A DNA stretch of 64,000 nucleotides from Burkholderiales bacterium. GTDB taxonomy: Bacteria > Pseudomonadota > Gammaproteobacteria > Burkholderiales > Burkholderiaceae_C. The stretch spans positions 31,133-95,132 of the forward strand of contig CANJJE010000013.1 in assembly GCA_947474755.1 (NCBI GenBank). The letters are read 5' to 3'. The notes under the pieces are model-generated. The model was given only the letters and a program-made list of their open reading frames with translations, ran no database searches and was not told the DNA's origin. Made by a program: the position numbers and the translations under genes. Of this stretch, positions 63,507-64,000 are shown piece by piece. Every line of letters begins with the position of its first letter. Position 1 is the stretch's first letter.

Positions 63507-64000
63507 ATGAGTGATTCGACGAGCCGTTTCACCCTCGCCCGCCTGAGCGCCGTGAGCGTGGCCTGCCTGGTGCTGTCAGGTGCGGCCTGGGCGGGCAACA
63601 GTGTGACGCTGAATGCGCCGCTCAGTGGCGACGCCGGCTATGCCTGGAATTCCAAGTAGGGGCCCTATGGCTACACGGTGGGCGGCACCGAACTGGGTGT
63701 GGGCCTGCAGATGGGGCCGCCCTATGGCAATGACTACACGGTGGGCATCATCGAGATTCCGATTGCGGCGTTGCTCGGCGGTGATCTGCTCGGCGCGCAG
63801 TTGCAGGTCAACACGGTCGGCAATTTCGGCACCGGCTATTACTACGGGTCAGTGGCCATTTCCTGGCTGGATACTGGCGCTCGCACGCTCACCGGCGATG
63901 TGGTGGCAGATGGCCTGGGCTCGCTTGTGAGCGGCGGATCGGGCGGCTGGGGGGTATGGAGCAGCGATACGCCAGAAGGTGCCATGCTCAAGCAATTCGA
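63507..64000 (+). pseudogene. Second PEP-CTERM protein copy, broken by an in-frame stop (partial)
   Basis: This is a near-duplicate of the gene at 52830, sharing the sequence just before the ATG and the first 20 codons. The signal-peptide core differs (VSVACLVLSGAAWAG), then the two are about 98% identical over 63601-64000 by my count (9 differences in 400 bases). One difference turns the TAC of NSKYG into TAG at 63657-63659, ending translation after 50 codons. The frame stays open beyond the stop to the window edge, so the lesion looks recent, or is a sequencing error. The C-terminal tag lies outside. Confidence 0.88.

Overview
The window is high-GC proteobacterial DNA. Its gene content and gene order point to a phototrophic betaproteobacterium of the Burkholderiales (Rubrivivax/Leptothrix/Roseateles-like). 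It carries a purple-bacterial photosynthesis segment, the conserved mltG-tmk-holB-pilZ-tatD block, DUF4936, DUF3138 and PEP-CTERM proteins. The lineage is an inference from gene content; no marker gene such as rRNA lies in the window. I saw no tRNA, rRNA or CRISPR array.

Region 1 (1-3661, minus strand): cytochrome c maturation genes ccmABCDEF (ccmF runs off the left edge), mostly joined by 4-base overlaps. Region 2 (3857-15066, plus strand): a photosynthesis segment, crtE-crtF, then bchC-bchX-bchY-bchZ, then pufB-(74-codon ORF)-pufA-pufL-pufM-pufC, closed by a strong terminator. PpsR/CrtJ-type TGT-N12-ACA boxes precede crtE and bchC. Hairpins sit between bchZ and pufB and between pufA and pufL. 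Four-haem PufC needs the Ccm machinery encoded next door. The remaining bch, crt and puh genes are not here. The most unusual feature is the small single-span membrane protein gene inserted between pufB and pufA.

Region 3 (15340-26866): housekeeping and accessory genes. These are an ankyrin protein, tatD-pilZ-holB-tmk-mltG, ygfZ with a DUF4936 gene, an exported beta-propeller with an exported creatininase-like protein, isocitrate lyase with an atypical N-terminus, an agmatinase-family ureohydrolase and an Lrp/AsnC regulator.

Region 4 (27015-43662, plus strand): a large putrescine/polyamine uptake and catabolism cluster. It holds bauA-like, puuB, puuD, puuA, spuC, potFGHI, a DUF3138 outer-membrane protein, puuC, gabT and a second glutamine-synthetase-like gene. 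Together they can import putrescine and convert it through gamma-glutamylated or direct transamination routes to GABA and succinate semialdehyde. A pair of inverted repeat elements interrupts the cluster before gabT.

Region 5 (43675-64000): stress genes (hsp20, usp), dusA, gene remnants, a TetR-controlled ABC-type efflux operon with two matching palindromes, a PEP-CTERM protein gene, K+ transport genes (trkA, trkH, a Kef-type antiporter), a YqjD/YqjE/YqjK-like envelope operon, a decayed M20 peptidase, a DUF457-type membrane protein, a degenerate HD-GYP protein, and a second PEP-CTERM copy broken by an in-frame stop.
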